A stretch of 64,000 nucleotides of DNA from Flavobacterium sp. LHD-80 (GCF_030929605.1 NZ_JAVFVS010000010.1:62001-126000); one strand, 5' to 3'. Numbered from the stretch's first letter, positions 50,947 through 61,711 are shown. Notes: generated by a model from the letters alone, not told the origin. Made by a program: numbers and translations.

Positions 50947-52431
50947 ATGATCAAAAAATTACTTTTCATTTTTTTAATACTCAGTTTTTCAAAACCTGTC
51001 TTTGCTCAAAGTCCAAAAAGAGGGATTGCTTACGGAAATAATTCACTTGCCGATTTACAAGCTTTGAAACCCGGAATCTCTTGGTGGTACAATTGGGGCA
51101 GAACTCCTGAAAATGATGTCAATGCCAATTACGCTTCTTTGGGAGTTGAATATGTGCCAATGGCTTGGGGAAAATTAAATGATAATGAGCTACAGACTTT
51201 TATCAATAGTATTAAGCCCGGAGCTAAGTATTTGCTCGCATTCAATGAACCAAATTTTAACGACGGAGCACGCCTAACACCTCAAGAAGCCGTAAATGCT
51301 TGGGCAAATGTTGAAAAAGTTGCTGCTGCAAAAAACTTAGAAATCGTCAGTGCATCGCCTGCTTATAATGGTCCAAATAATTACGGTGGATACAGCAGTC
51401 CGGTTGTCTGGCATACTGAATTTTTTAATTTATGTCCAACTTGCAAAGTCGATTATATTGCTTTTCATACTTATGATGACTCTGCTGGTTCTGTTGTTGG
51501 AGTTACAGGAAATTTAAAAGCATTTAACCGCCCAATCTGGGTAACTGAGTTTGCAAATCGAGTGATTCAAAGCGAAGCTGATAAAATCAGTTTTATGAAA
51601 GCGGTTGTGAGCAGTTTTGAAAATGATCCAGATATTTACCGATATTCTTGGTTTACAGGCCGTGTTCCAGCAGATTGGATTGACATGCAGGAAGGACAAT
51701 TACTGAGTCCGACAAGTGGCGTTTTAAAGCCAATTGGAACAGCGTATATTAATGAAAGTTATACTTCTAAAAAAATGAACGTTCCAGGAAAAGTACCTGC
51801 GAATAAACATTACCGAAGAAGAGGAACCGGATTACAGGCTTCTCAGGACACTGGTGGAGGCGAACACGTATCGTCAATACAAGTTGGCGACTGGAATGAA
51901 TTTTTATTGAACGTTGCTGATGCAGGAACTTACAACATAACGTTTAGAGTTGCAGCACCGACTAACAGCGGAAAATTTGATATTCTGGTAAACGAAACTA
52001 CAGTAAAAACCGATGAAACTTTTCCAGCCACAGGAGATTGGCAAATTTTCACCAATAAAGAAGTAAACGGCGTTTATTTGCCAAAAGGCGAAGTGTACAT
52101 GAAAATCAAATTCAAATCTGACGGAATGAATTTCAATTATATGGATTTTTCGTTAGTAAATCTGGGCGTTAATGATCCTATCGCCGAAAAAGATTCATTT
52201 ACTATTTATCCAAATCCAGTAAAAAGCCAATCGACACTTCATATCAAATCAGTCGATACCGAGCCTTTATTCATACAAGTTATTGACATGAAAGGAATTG
52301 TTTGCTACCAATCAAAAGATCATTTTACTAATGAAGATATTAAAATTGGAGACAGGCTTGCGTCTGGAGTTTATATCGTAAAAGCCTCTTATGGAAAAAT
52401 TCAAAAATCAATCAAAATAATAAAATATTAG
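50947..52431 (+). CDS. Secreted GH128-like endo-glucanase with CBM6 and type IX secretion signal
   Basis: A 494-residue enzyme. The signal peptide is residues 1-20; residues 24-275 form a GH128-type barrel with acid/base Glu101 ('LLAFNEPNF') and nucleophile Glu201 ('IWVTEFAN'); about 285-405 is a CBM6-like beta-sandwich ('YRRRGTGLQASQDTGGGEHV'); about 416-494 is a type A C-terminal sorting domain ('FTIYPNPVKSQ', 'ASGVYIVKASYG'). GH128 enzymes cut beta-1,3-glucan; the C-terminal domain would export it by the type IX system to the cell surface. I start at 50947, where the signal peptide begins; the frame is open to 50857. Confidence 0.88.
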   Translation: MIKKLLFIFLILSFSKPVFAQSPKRGIAYGNNSLADLQALKPGISWWYNWGRTPENDVNANYASLGVEYVPMAWGKLNDNELQTFINSIKPGAKYLLAFNEPNFNDGARLTPQEAVNAWANVEKVAAAKNLEIVSASPAYNGPNNYGGYSSPVVWHTEFFNLCPTCKVDYIAFHTYDDSAGSVVGVTGNLKAFNRPIWVTEFANRVIQSEADKISFMKAVVSSFENDPDIYRYSWFTGRVPADWIDMQEGQLLSPTSGVLKPIGTAYINESYTSKKMNVPGKVPANKHYRRRGTGLQASQDTGGGEHVSSIQVGDWNEFLLNVADAGTYNITFRVAAPTNSGKFDILVNETTVKTDETFPATGDWQIFTNKEVNGVYLPKGEVYMKIKFKSDGMNFNYMDFSLVNLGVNDPIAEKDSFTIYPNPVKSQSTLHIKSVDTEPLFIQVIDMKGIVCYQSKDHFTNEDIKIGDRLASGVYIVKASYGKIQKSIKIIKY

Positions 52432-52448
52432 AATTTCATAAAACTGAA

Positions 52449-52486
52449 AAATCCTCTTTTGAAATTTCAAAAGAGGATTTTTTTAT
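52449..52486. terminator. Shared terminator between convergent genes
   Basis: AAATCCTCTTTTG pairs with CAAAAGAGGATTT. It lies 13 bases before the GlmM stop codon on the minus strand. Confidence 0.88.
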
Positions 52487-52499
52487 TTAAATCGAAAGA

Positions 52500-53888
52500 T
52501 TATAATCCTGCGATTACTTTAATTTCATCAATAATTCTTAATGCCAATTTATCAGCTGCTTCCTGCGTTGCTGATTCCGTATAAATACGAATAATAGGTT
52601 CTGTATTTGATTTTCTTAAATGAACCCATTCTTCAGCAAAATCAATTTTTACACCATCAATAGTCGAAATATCTTCGTTTTTATATTTCTCTGTCATTTG
52701 AGTTAAAATGGCATCAACATCAATTTGCGGTGTCAATTCGATTTTGTTTTTGCTCATATAATATTCTGGATAAGAAGCTCTCAAAGCAGAAACCGACATT
52801 TTTTTATTTGCTAAATGCGTTAAAAACAAAGCTACACCTACCAAGCTGTCTCTTCCGTAATGCAATTCAGGATAAATGATACCACCGTTTCCTTCTCCGC
52901 CAATAATTGCATTATTTTTTTTCATTAATTCTACTACGTTCACCTCTCCTACTGCGCTCGCTTCATAATTTCCATTATGCGCTTTTGTAACATCGCGCAA
53001 CGCACGTGATGATGACATATTCGAAACTGTATTTCCAGGAGTTTTGCTCAAAACATAATCGGCACAAGCTACTAAAGTATATTCTTCACCAAACATTTCT
53101 CCGTCTTCGCTGATGAAAGCCAAACGATCAACATCTGGATCAACCACAACTCCTAAATGTGCTTTTTCTTTAACTACTAATTCAGAAATATCAGTTAAAT
53201 GCTCTTTTAAAGGTTCTGGATTATGAGGGAAATGTCCGTTTGGTTCGCAGTACAATTTCACTACTTCAACGCCCATTAATTCTAATAATTTCGGAATAAT
53301 AATTCCTCCTGATGAATTTACTCCATCAACAACCACTTTAAATTTAGCCGCTTTTACTGCTTCAATATCAACTAAAGGCAAGTTTAAAACTTCGTCAATA
53401 TGAATATCCATATAAGCGTCATTTGAAATTATTTCGCCCAAATTATCAACATCAGAAAAATCAAAAGCTTCAGCTTCTGCAATTTCAAGAATTTTAGCGC
53501 CATCAGCACCGCTTAAAAACTCCCCTTTTTCATTCAATAATTTTAACGCATTCCATTGTTTTGGATTATGAGAAGCTGTCAGGATAATTCCTCCATCTGC
53601 TTTTTCTAACGGAACAGCAACTTCAACAGTTGGTGTTGTTGAAAGTCCAAGATCAATTACATCAATTCCTAAACCAATCAAAGTATTCACAACCAAATTG
53701 TGAATCATTGGTCCAGAAATTCTGGCATCACGACCAATTACAACCGTTAATTTTTCTTTTGAAGTGTTATTTTTTAGAAACGTTCCGTAAGCCGATGCAA
53801 ATTTCACAGCGTCAACTGGAGTTAAGTTATCACCTACTTTTCCACCAATTGTTCCGCGAATTCCGGATATAGATTTTATTAAAGTCAT
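52500..53888 (-). CDS. glmM: Phosphoglucosamine mutase family protein
   Basis: A 462-residue alpha-D-phosphohexomutase. The phosphoserine loop TASHNPKQWN (Ser106), the metal loop 'VVDPDVDRLAF' (about residue 250), the sugar loop 'GGEGNGGIIYPELHYGRDSL' and the C-terminal phosphate site 'RKSNTEPIIRIYTES' are all present in order. These define the four-domain fold; this Bacteroidetes branch is annotated as GlmM, which makes glucosamine-1-phosphate for cell-wall precursors. It is transcribed away from the ACP phosphodiesterase gene. Confidence 0.88.
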   Translation of the reverse strand: MTLIKSISGIRGTIGGKVGDNLTPVDAVKFASAYGTFLKNNTSKEKLTVVIGRDARISGPMIHNLVVNTLIGLGIDVIDLGLSTTPTVEVAVPLEKADGGIILTASHNPKQWNALKLLNEKGEFLSGADGAKILEIAEAEAFDFSDVDNLGEIISNDAYMDIHIDEVLNLPLVDIEAVKAAKFKVVVDGVNSSGGIIIPKLLELMGVEVVKLYCEPNGHFPHNPEPLKEHLTDISELVVKEKAHLGVVVDPDVDRLAFISEDGEMFGEEYTLVACADYVLSKTPGNTVSNMSSSRALRDVTKAHNGNYEASAVGEVNVVELMKKNNAIIGGEGNGGIIYPELHYGRDSLVGVALFLTHLANKKMSVSALRASYPEYYMSKNKIELTPQIDVDAILTQMTEKYKNEDISTIDGVKIDFAEEWVHLRKSNTEPIIRIYTESATQEAADKLALRIIDEIKVIAGL

Positions 53889-53914
53889 TTTTGTGAGTTA
53901 AGGTTATTTTATTA

Positions 53915-53922
53915 CAAATATA
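53915..53922 (-). promoter_or_regulatory. -7 promoter box of glmM
   Basis: Minus strand TATATTTG, 26 bases before the ATG. The octamer array begins just upstream, in the place of the -33 box. Confidence 0.55.
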
Positions 53923-53927
53923 GAAAA

Positions 53928-54132
53928 GATGCTAAGGTTCTAAGATACTAAGGTGCTAAGATTTTTTAAAAAGTTTCTAGGTTGTCATGATTTTAAATAA
54001 TTATCAAGTTTAGAGACTGCACAACGCTTCAATAAATTGATATTAAAAACTTTTCATACATTTACTAAAATAACTTATTTTTTTGCAACTTAAAACCTTA
54101 GAATCTTAGTATCTTAGAACCTTAGCATCTTA
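53928..54132. repeat. Octamer-repeat arrays flanking a 130-bp core
   Basis: The left array (GATGCTAAGGTTCTAAGATA, from 53929) and the right reverse array (CCTTAGAATCTTAGTATCTT, from 54097) form long inverted arms around a 130-base core without a frame. It fills the gap between the divergent glmM and acyl-carrier phosphodiesterase genes. Confidence 0.85.
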
Positions 54133-54140
54133 AAAAAAAA

Positions 54141-54725
54141 ATGAACTTCCTTGCCCACATATACCTTTCCGGCGATAATGATTTAATCAAAATTGGCAAT
54201 TTTATGGCCGATGGCATTCGCGGAAAACAATTTGAACATTTTCCAGAAGATGTTCAAAAAGGAATTCTTTTGCACCGATTTATTGATACTTATACAGATT
54301 CGCACGATATTTTTAGACAAAGTACCAAACGTTTGCATGAAAAATATCATCATTACGCGGGTGTAATTGTAGATATTGTGTACGATCATTTTTTAGCTAA
54401 AAATTGGACTAAATATTCCGATGAAAATTTGGAAAGTTTCATCAACCGATTTTATAAATCATTAGACGAAAACTATTCCATTTTAACGGAGAAAACCCAA
54501 GGATTAATGCCGTATATGATTGAAAGAAATTGGCTTTTAAGCTACAGAACCGTTGAAGGAATTCATCAAATCTTGACTCAAATGGACCGAAGATCTAGAA
54601 ACGTTTCAAAAATGCAGTTTGCAAGCGAAGAATTAAAAGAATTTTATTCCGAATTTGAGCAGGAATTCACTGTTTTTTTTGAAGACCTCAGACTTCACGC
54701 CAATCAAAAATTACTATCCTTATAA
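54141..54725 (+). CDS. acpH: Acyl-carrier-protein phosphodiesterase family protein
   Basis: A 194-residue protein starting 'MNFLAHIYLSGDNDLIKIGN', then 'FMADGIRGKQFEHFP', 'GILLHRFIDTYTDSHDIF', 'VIVDIVYDHFLAKNW' with the His/Asp residues of the AcpH (DUF479) family. The enzyme removes 4'-phosphopantetheine from acyl carrier protein. It starts nine bases after the right end of the octamer array, so its promoter must lie inside the repeat. It is followed after 21 bases by gamma-glutamyltransferase. Confidence 0.87.
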   Translation: MNFLAHIYLSGDNDLIKIGNFMADGIRGKQFEHFPEDVQKGILLHRFIDTYTDSHDIFRQSTKRLHEKYHHYAGVIVDIVYDHFLAKNWTKYSDENLESFINRFYKSLDENYSILTEKTQGLMPYMIERNWLLSYRTVEGIHQILTQMDRRSRNVSKMQFASEELKEFYSEFEQEFTVFFEDLRLHANQKLLSL

Positions 54726-54746
54726 AATCAAACCGATTTAATATTT

Positions 54747-56438
54747 ATGCTTTTTATGAAAAAAAATTCGTTTTTATTCTGTCTTATATCAATTTGCAGT
54801 TTTGCTCAGCAAGCTGTGCATCCAACAGGTTTTACCGCTTCAAAAGCAATGGTTGTTTCAGCTCGAGAAGAAGCCTCAAAAATTGGTGTCGAAATAATGA
54901 AGAAAGGCGGTAATGCATTTGACGCAATGGCAGCAACAGAATTAGCCTTAGCAGTAGCTTATCCATATGCAGGAAATTTAGGCGGAGGTGGATTTATGGT
55001 ATACCGAAAAGCAAATGGCGAAGTTGGAAGTCTTGATTACAGAGAAAAAGCACCACTTGCTGCAACAAAAAATATGTTTCTGGATAAAGATGGAAATGTC
55101 ATAAAAGGGAAAAGTACTGAAACGGCTTTGGCAATTGGAGTTCCAGGAACCATTGCTGGCGTTTTTGCTGTTCATAAAAAATTAGGTTCACTGCCAATGT
55201 CCGAAATCTTAAAACCAGTAATTGCACTTGCAGAAAGAGGCGTTGTTGTTACTTTAAAACAGCAAAAGCAATTAGAATCCTATCATGATGCCATTGTAAA
55301 AGTGAACGGACCAAATACACTTATGGCTAAAAACTTTAAAGAAAAAGACACGATAAAATATCCGGCACTAGCCAATACCTTAAAACGAATTTTAAAAAAT
55401 GGAAAAGACGAGTTTTACAAAGGCAAAACAGCACAAATTCTAGTTGATTATTTAAAGAAAAAAGGAAGCATTATTACGCTTAAAGATTTGGCACTTTATG
55501 AAGCAAAATGGAGAAAGCCACTTCAATTTGATTACAAAGATTTAAAAATTACTTCAATGGCGCCTCCAAGCAGTGGCGGAATTTGTCTAGCTCAGATTAT
55601 GAAAATGATTTCTCCATTTTATCTTTCAAAAATGGGACATAACTCAGAGCAATCAATACAAGTTATTGTGGAAGCAGAAAGAAGGGCTTATGCCGATAGA
55701 AGCCAATTTTTGGGAGATCCAGATTTTGTGAAAATTCCAATTAATGGTCTTTTGGCTGATGATTATCTTAAAGGGCGAATGTCAAATTTTGATGCAGAAA
55801 AAGCCACTTTGTCATCAGATATTAAAGAAGGAACAGTGACTTATAATGAAAGTACAGAGACAACCCATTATTCAATTGTAGATCAATTTGGAAACGCCGT
55901 TTCGGCCACAACGACAATCAATGACGGATTTGGATCGAAATATTATTGCGATGAATTAGGCTTTTTCTTAAACAATGAAATGGATGATTTTAGTGCAAAA
56001 CCGGGATCTCCGAATATGTTTGGTCTTGTTGGAAATGACGCAAACAGTATTGCTCCACAAAAAAGAATGCTAAGTTCTATGACGCCAACAATTGTAGAAA
56101 AAAACGGAAAACTATTTATGGTAGTAGGTTCGCCAGGAGGATCAACAATTATAACTTCTGTTTTGCAAACTATTTTAAATGTTTACGAATATAATTTAAG
56201 TATGCAGGAAGCGGTAAATGCACCACGTTTTCATCATCAATGGTTGCCAGATTTGATCACTTTTGAACCTAAAACTTTCAGTGATAAAACATTAGAAAGT
56301 TTAAAAGCAAAAGGTTATTTAATAAATGAAAAAACAACTCCGGTAATTGGCAAAGTTGATGCTATTTTAGTCTTGCCTGATAATATGCTAGAAGGTGGTG
56401 CTGATTTTCGCGGTGATGATAAGGCAGCAGGATTTTAA
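54747..56438 (+). CDS. ggt: Gamma-glutamyltransferase
   Basis: A 563-residue exported enzyme: signal peptide to about residue 20, then 'GGNAFDAMAATELALAVAYP', 'GNLGGGGFMVYR', 'DYREKAP' (substrate Arg in the position used for the gamma-glutamyl carboxylate) and the self-cleavage site ESTETTHYS with the nucleophilic Thr372. It is made as one chain and cuts itself into two subunits. It breaks down glutathione and related peptides in the periplasm. The start may be the ATG at 54747 or at 54756. Confidence 0.93.
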   Translation: MLFMKKNSFLFCLISICSFAQQAVHPTGFTASKAMVVSAREEASKIGVEIMKKGGNAFDAMAATELALAVAYPYAGNLGGGGFMVYRKANGEVGSLDYREKAPLAATKNMFLDKDGNVIKGKSTETALAIGVPGTIAGVFAVHKKLGSLPMSEILKPVIALAERGVVVTLKQQKQLESYHDAIVKVNGPNTLMAKNFKEKDTIKYPALANTLKRILKNGKDEFYKGKTAQILVDYLKKKGSIITLKDLALYEAKWRKPLQFDYKDLKITSMAPPSSGGICLAQIMKMISPFYLSKMGHNSEQSIQVIVEAERRAYADRSQFLGDPDFVKIPINGLLADDYLKGRMSNFDAEKATLSSDIKEGTVTYNESTETTHYSIVDQFGNAVSATTTINDGFGSKYYCDELGFFLNNEMDDFSAKPGSPNMFGLVGNDANSIAPQKRMLSSMTPTIVEKNGKLFMVVGSPGGSTIITSVLQTILNVYEYNLSMQEAVNAPRFHHQWLPDLITFEPKTFSDKTLESLKAKGYLINEKTTPVIGKVDAILVLPDNMLEGGADFRGDDKAAGF

Positions 56439-56458
56439 AAACATTTACATCAAAAAAC

Positions 56459-56490
56459 TTGAAAAAATTGATTGTTTAGAGCTAAATTTG
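56459..56490 (+). promoter_or_regulatory. Promoter of the ClC channel gene
   Basis: TTG (56459-56461), 21 bases, TAAATTTG (56483-56490), then 28 bases to the ATG. Confidence 0.65.
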
Positions 56491-56518
56491 TATCCCTCTA
56501 CAACTTTGTAAAAAAATT

Positions 56519-58303
56519 ATGATAAAACGACTTTTTCGAAAATTAGAAACTATTATTGCATTAGCTCAATCATTATTGACGCCAAAGCAGTTTATTTTTT
56601 TATCGAGCGTATTAGTCGGTATTTCATGTGCTTTTGCGGTAATTGTTTTAAAAACTTTTGCTCATAGCGTTTTTTCTTTTGCAACCTATATCAGTGGAAT
56701 TTTAAAACTTAGCTTTATTAACAGTATCCTGCCAATTATTGGAATTCTGCTTACTGTTCTTGTTGTCAAAAAAGTTTTAAACGGAACAATACAAAAAGGA
56801 ACGTCGCAAATTTTATATGCTGTTGCAAAAAAAGCAAGTATTATCCCTAAAAAACAGATGTATGCGCAAATTGTAACAAGCTCTTTGACTGTAGGTTTAG
56901 GAGGTTCTGCCGGATTAGAAAGCCCGATTGTTGTAACTGGAGCTGCTTTTGGATCTAATTATGCTCAAAATTATAAATTAGCTTACAAAGACAGAACCTT
57001 ACTAATTGGATGCGGTGTTGCTGCCGGAATCGCGGCAGCCTTCAACGCACCAATTGCGGGAGTTCTTTTTGCTATTGAAGTTCTATTAGTTGATGTAAGT
57101 ATTGCGGCTTTTACCCCAATTATGATTTCTGCCGCTACAGGCGCATTGGTTTCAGCAATTGTTTTAGATGAAACTATTCTTTTATCTTTTAAAAAGCAGG
57201 AAGTTTTCAATTACCATAATATTCCTTTTTACGTTATTCTTGGATTTTTGACTGGCTTTATGGCTATTTATTACTCCCGTAACTTTCAGCGTGTTGAGCA
57301 TTACTTTGGAAAAATGGAAATTGGGCCTTATAAAAAAGCTTTAATAGGATCATCGCTTTTGGCCTTGCTGATTTTTATTTTCCCAACTTTGTTTGGTGAA
57401 GGATATGAAAGCATCAAAACTTTATCTGAAAGTGATCCGGGACAATTATTAGACAATACATTATTTGCTAATTTTAGAAACAACCAATGGATTTTGCTAC
57501 TATTTGTTGGATGTACAATGATGGTAAAAGTTTTTGCTTCCGGACTTACAATTGGAAGCGGTGGTAACGGAGGGAATTTTGCTCCTTCTCTATTTTTAGG
57601 TTCTTATTTAGGTTATTTTTTCTCAAAATTTATAAGTTTAACCGGTTTATCAAATTTGCCAATCAGTAACTTTACGATGGTAGGAATGGCCGGAATTTTG
57701 AGCGGATTATTTCATGCGCCACTGACCGCAATTTTCCTTATTGCTGAAATAACTGGAGGTTATGGATTAATGATTCCACTTATGATAGTTTCTTCAATCA
57801 GTTTCGCAATCTCAAAACGTTTTGAGAAATATTCGCTTGACGTAAAAAATCTGGCTAAAAAAGGGCATGCATTTACTAGCAACAAGGATTCAAATATTTT
57901 ATCGACTTTAGATATTGACACTATTATTCAGTGCGATTATTTAACGGTTCATCCTGATGAAAATTTAACCAAACTAGTTGATCTTATCTCGCATTCAAAT
58001 CAAGTTGTTTTTGCCGTTGTCAATAATGAAAAAGACTTGGTTGGTGTTGTGCATTTCAATGATATTCGAGAAATTATTTTTAATGCTTATCGTATCAAAT
58101 ACACTCAAATAAAGGATGTTATGAAAACCCCAGCTGCAACTATTTCTTCTTTTGATAGCATGGAAATCGTTATGAAAAAATTTGAAAATTCGAAATCAGC
58201 ATTCCTTCCCGTTTTACGAAATGAAAAATATTATGGGTTTATTTCAAAATCTATTGCACTTGAAGCTTATCGAATGAAACTACGTTCGATGACAATTGAG
58301 TAA
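56519..58303 (+). CDS. ClC-family chloride channel/transporter with CBS domains
   Basis: A 594-residue membrane protein. Residues about 1-430 form the ClC core: gating Glu in 'GGSAGLESPIVVTGAAFGSN', and 'GSGGNGGNFAPSLFLGSYLG' as the GxFxP motif. Residues about 455-590 hold two CBS domains ('DYLTVHPDENLTKLVDLI', 'KTPAATISSFDSMEIVMKKF'), which usually bind adenosine nucleotides. The gating Glu suggests H+/Cl- exchange rather than a pure channel (inference). Confidence 0.9.
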   Translation: MIKRLFRKLETIIALAQSLLTPKQFIFLSSVLVGISCAFAVIVLKTFAHSVFSFATYISGILKLSFINSILPIIGILLTVLVVKKVLNGTIQKGTSQILYAVAKKASIIPKKQMYAQIVTSSLTVGLGGSAGLESPIVVTGAAFGSNYAQNYKLAYKDRTLLIGCGVAAGIAAAFNAPIAGVLFAIEVLLVDVSIAAFTPIMISAATGALVSAIVLDETILLSFKKQEVFNYHNIPFYVILGFLTGFMAIYYSRNFQRVEHYFGKMEIGPYKKALIGSSLLALLIFIFPTLFGEGYESIKTLSESDPGQLLDNTLFANFRNNQWILLLFVGCTMMVKVFASGLTIGSGGNGGNFAPSLFLGSYLGYFFSKFISLTGLSNLPISNFTMVGMAGILSGLFHAPLTAIFLIAEITGGYGLMIPLMIVSSISFAISKRFEKYSLDVKNLAKKGHAFTSNKDSNILSTLDIDTIIQCDYLTVHPDENLTKLVDLISHSNQVVFAVVNNEKDLVGVVHFNDIREIIFNAYRIKYTQIKDVMKTPAATISSFDSMEIVMKKFENSKSAFLPVLRNEKYYGFISKSIALEAYRMKLRSMTIE

Positions 58304-58422
58304 AACTAACAATTACATTTTTTATTTTTATTTTCAAAAGCTCTTTTATAATCAATACCATTTTGTTACCAATTGTAACATAAAGTTTTGCTATCGAGCA
58401 CAAAAAGAACAAATCAAAGTGG

Positions 58423-58430
58423 TAACTTTG
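58423..58430 (+). promoter_or_regulatory. -7 promoter box of uvrA
   Basis: TAACTTTG, 16 bases before the ATG at 58447. The -33 box is not obvious. Confidence 0.6.
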
Positions 58431-58446
58431 CGTTTTGCTCAAAATT

Positions 58447-61278
58447 ATGTTAGAAAAAGACAATACTATTGAAGTTCTTGGTGCAAGAGTTCATAATCTT
58501 AAAAATATAGACATTTCTATTCCGCGTGAAAAATTGGTTGTAATTACTGGTTTATCAGGTTCGGGAAAATCTTCTTTGGCATTCGATACAATCTATGCCG
58601 AAGGTCAGCGTCGTTATGTTGAAACTTTTTCAGCATATGCTAGACAATTTCTTGGAGGCTTAGAACGTCCTGATGTGGACAAAATCGACGGACTTTCTCC
58701 AGTTATTGCAATTGAACAAAAAACAACCAGTAAAAGTCCGCGATCAACTGTTGGTACTATTACTGAAATATATGATTTCCTTCGACTTTTGTACGCTCGT
58801 GGCGCTGATGCGTACAGTTATAACACAGGCGAAAAAATGGTTTCCTATTCTGATGAACAAATCAAAGATTTGATTATTCAGGATTACAACGGAAAACGAA
58901 TCAATATTTTGGCTCCCATTATTAAAGCCAGAAAAGGTCATTACGCCGAATTATTTCAACAAATAACCAAACAAGGATTTCTTAAAGTTCGTGTAAATGG
59001 CGAAGTTCAGGATTTAGTTTCGGGAATGAAATTAGATCGTTACAAAACGCACGATATTGAAATTGTTGTTGACAGAATGCAGATTGAAGATACACCAGAC
59101 AATCAGAAAAGATTGGCTGAAAGCATTAATACTGCAATGCATCACGGAGAAAATGTTCTGATGATTTTAGATCAGGATTCAAATGAAGTACGTTATTTCA
59201 GTAGAAATTTAATGTGTCCGACAACTGGAATTTCGTACCAAAATCCGGAACCGAATTTATTTTCATTCAACTCTCCAAAAGGTGCTTGTCCACATTGCAA
59301 CGGATTAGGAACGGTTCATGAAATCAATGTTAAAAAAATAATTCCGAATCCAAAATTATCAATAAAAGCAGGTGGTTTTGTGCCACTTGGAGAATATAAG
59401 TCTTCATGGATTTTTAAGCAATTAGAAACTATTGGAGAAAAATTTGGATTTAAGCTTACTGATCCAATTGAGAAAATTCCGGAAGAAGCCATGACCATGA
59501 TTTTACATGGCGGAAAAGATAAATTTACGGTAAGCTCAAAAGATCTTGGCGTAACAAGAGACTATAAAATTGACTTTGAAGGAATTTCAAATTTCATCAA
59601 AAATCAATATGATGAAAGCGCAACAACGAGCATAAAACGTTGGGCAAAAGATTTCATGGACGAAATTCCTTGTCCGGTTTGTGAAGGTTCTCGTCTTAAA
59701 AAAGAAGCACAGTTTTTTAGAGTAAATGAAAAAAATATCACCGAATTGTGTGATATGGATATTTCAGATTTAACGGCTTGGTTTCAGGATCTAAATAATC
59801 ATTTGACAGACAAACAACTTTTGATTGCTTCTGAAGTTGTAAAAGAAATTAAAGATCGTTTGAATTTCCTTATGAATGTTGGTTTGAATTATTTGGCTTT
59901 AAGCCGAAGTTCAAAATCGCTTTCGGGCGGTGAAGCGCAACGTATTCGATTGGCAACACAAATTGGTTCGCAATTGGTTGGTGTTTTATACATTTTGGAC
60001 GAACCAAGTATTGGTTTGCACCAAAGAGATAATGAAAAACTGATTCATTCTTTAGAACAATTACGTGATATTGGAAACTCTGTTATTGTAGTGGAACATG
60101 ATAAAGACATGATTGAAACGGCTGATTATGTAATTGATATTGGACCGAAAGCTGGAAAATATGGAGGTGAAATCATCAGTATTGGAACTCCTGCAGAAAC
60201 TCTAAAATCAAACACGATTACCGCTCAATATTTGAATGGTACAATGAAATTAGAGATTCCTAAAAAGCGTCGTGAAGGAAACGGAAAGTTTTTAAAATTG
60301 ACCGGAGCAACAGGAAATAATTTAAAAAATGTTTCAATCGAAATTCCGTTAGGGCAATTAACTTGTGTAACTGGAGTTTCTGGAAGTGGAAAATCGACTT
60401 TGATAAATGAGACGCTCTACCCTATTTTGAATGCGTATTATTTTAATGGCGTAAAAAAACCACAACCTTACAAAAAAATTGAAGGTTTAGAACATATTGA
60501 CAAAGTAATTGATATTGACCAAAGTCCGATTGGGCGCACGCCGCGCTCGAATCCGGCGACTTATACAGAAGTTTTTACAGAAATCAGAAATTTATTTACC
60601 ATGACTTCTGAAAGTATGATTCGAGGTTACAAAGCCGGACGTTTCAGTTTCAACGTAAAAGGCGGGCGCTGTGAAACCTGCGAAGGTTCTGGAGTTCGAA
60701 CAATTGAAATGAACTTTCTTCCAGATGTTTATGTAGAATGCGAAACGTGTCAAGGGAAACGTTTTAACAGAGAAACTTTGGAAATCAGATATAAAGGCAA
60801 ATCCATTTCGGATGTTTTGGACATGACAGTTGATGAAGCGGTTCCGTTTTTCGAAAATATCCCGAAGATTTACAGAAAAGTAAAAACGATTCAGGATGTA
60901 GGTTTAGGTTATATTACACTTGGTCAGCAAAGTACAACGCTTTCTGGCGGTGAAGCACAGCGTATTAAATTAGCCGGAGAGTTATCTAAAAAAGATACCG
61001 GAAATACTTTTTATATTTTGGACGAACCAACAACAGGTTTGCATTTTGAAGATATTCGGGTTTTGATGGATGTTATTAATAAATTGGTCGACAAAGGAAA
61101 TACGATTCTTGTTATTGAACACAATATGGACGTTATTAAACTTGCCGATTATATTATCGATATCGGCCCTGAAGGAGGAAAAGGTGGCGGACAGTTAGTC
61201 GCAAAAGGAACTCCGGAAGAAGTGGCAAAAAATAAAAAAAGTTATACGGCTAAGTTTTTGAAGAAAGAGTTAGAGTAA
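58447..61278 (+). CDS. uvrA: Excinuclease ABC subunit A
   Basis: A 943-residue protein with two ABC-type ATPase halves: Walker A GLSGSGKS (residues 35-42) and GVSGSGKS in the second half, signatures 'LSGGEAQRI' twice, and two zinc-binding cysteine clusters ('[10 protein letters not shown]' near the first, 'CETCEGSG...CETCQGKRF' in the second) plus the UvrB-binding part. It scans DNA for damage in nucleotide excision repair together with UvrB and UvrC. I start at ATG 58447; the frame is open to a TTG at 58435 that would overlap the promoter. Confidence 0.97.
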   Translation: MLEKDNTIEVLGARVHNLKNIDISIPREKLVVITGLSGSGKSSLAFDTIYAEGQRRYVETFSAYARQFLGGLERPDVDKIDGLSPVIAIEQKTTSKSPRSTVGTITEIYDFLRLLYARGADAYSYNTGEKMVSYSDEQIKDLIIQDYNGKRINILAPIIKARKGHYAELFQQITKQGFLKVRVNGEVQDLVSGMKLDRYKTHDIEIVVDRMQIEDTPDNQKRLAESINTAMHHGENVLMILDQDSNEVRYFSRNLMCPTTGISYQNPEPNLFSFNSPKGACPHCNGLGTVHEINVKKIIPNPKLSIKAGGFVPLGEYKSSWIFKQLETIGEKFGFKLTDPIEKIPEEAMTMILHGGKDKFTVSSKDLGVTRDYKIDFEGISNFIKNQYDESATTSIKRWAKDFMDEIPCPVCEGSRLKKEAQFFRVNEKNITELCDMDISDLTAWFQDLNNHLTDKQLLIASEVVKEIKDRLNFLMNVGLNYLALSRSSKSLSGGEAQRIRLATQIGSQLVGVLYILDEPSIGLHQRDNEKLIHSLEQLRDIGNSVIVVEHDKDMIETADYVIDIGPKAGKYGGEIISIGTPAETLKSNTITAQYLNGTMKLEIPKKRREGNGKFLKLTGATGNNLKNVSIEIPLGQLTCVTGVSGSGKSTLINETLYPILNAYYFNGVKKPQPYKKIEGLEHIDKVIDIDQSPIGRTPRSNPATYTEVFTEIRNLFTMTSESMIRGYKAGRFSFNVKGGRCETCEGSGVRTIEMNFLPDVYVECETCQGKRFNRETLEIRYKGKSISDVLDMTVDEAVPFFENIPKIYRKVKTIQDVGLGYITLGQQSTTLSGGEAQRIKLAGELSKKDTGNTFYILDEPTTGLHFEDIRVLMDVINKLVDKGNTILVIEHNMDVIKLADYIIDIGPEGGKGGGQLVAKGTPEEVAKNKKSYTAKFLKKELE

Positions 61279-61285
61279 AAAATCA

Positions 61286-61318
61286 AACTTTGTCAAAGTT
61301 TAAAACTTTGACAAAGTT
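61286..61318 (+). terminator. Palindromic terminator after uvrA
   Basis: AACTTTGTCAAAGTTT and its mirror AAACTTTGACAAAGTT abut each other. I have seen the same words used often in Flavobacterium gene ends, so it doubles as an interspersed repeat (from memory). Confidence 0.75.
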
Positions 61319-61543
61319 CTTCAAACCAAAAATAATTCCAAAGCAATTTAATTTGGAAAAAAACTTCCATAATCAATTGATAATGAAATTAAACCCTAAA
61401 TCTCATTATTACCAAAACATTACTTTTAGATTATAACCTTCCCGTTTTGTAACAATTCTAATAAAAAGTGTTAATTTAGCATCCGCCTTTTTTCAAAATT
61501 TTAAACTTTGAAGAAAATGTTTCAATTAAACCAATTGTCTATT

Positions 61544-61649
61544 TGAAACCGATTGCCCTAGCCCTGATGGGAGCGGCATCCTTTTGTGGTGGTCCCGATA
61601 GCTATCGGGAGGCGCAAAAGATATAGTGGACAGCAGGAATCAGCTCCTT
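61544..61649 (+). ncRNA. Candidate structured RNA element (flavo-1-like) with a palindrome in its loop
   Basis: The block TGAAACCGATTGCCCTAGCC, GATGGGAGCGGCATCC, CAAAAGATATAGTGGACAGC, AGGAATCAGCTCC matches, from memory, a sequence found in very many Flavobacteria; I believe it is the flavo-1 RNA motif, but cannot check. GGAGC (61570-61574) can pair with GCTCC near 61643-61647, and CTTTTG with CAAAAG inside that. The 18-bp palindrome TCCCGATAGCTATCGGGA (61593-61610) fills the inner loop. It lies 60 bases before the LOG gene. Confidence 0.55.
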
Positions 61650-61711
61650 CTCCTAACTATAGTCAAAAAGAATCAGCTTAAATAAAAATATAAATAATTA
61701 AAATACCTAAA

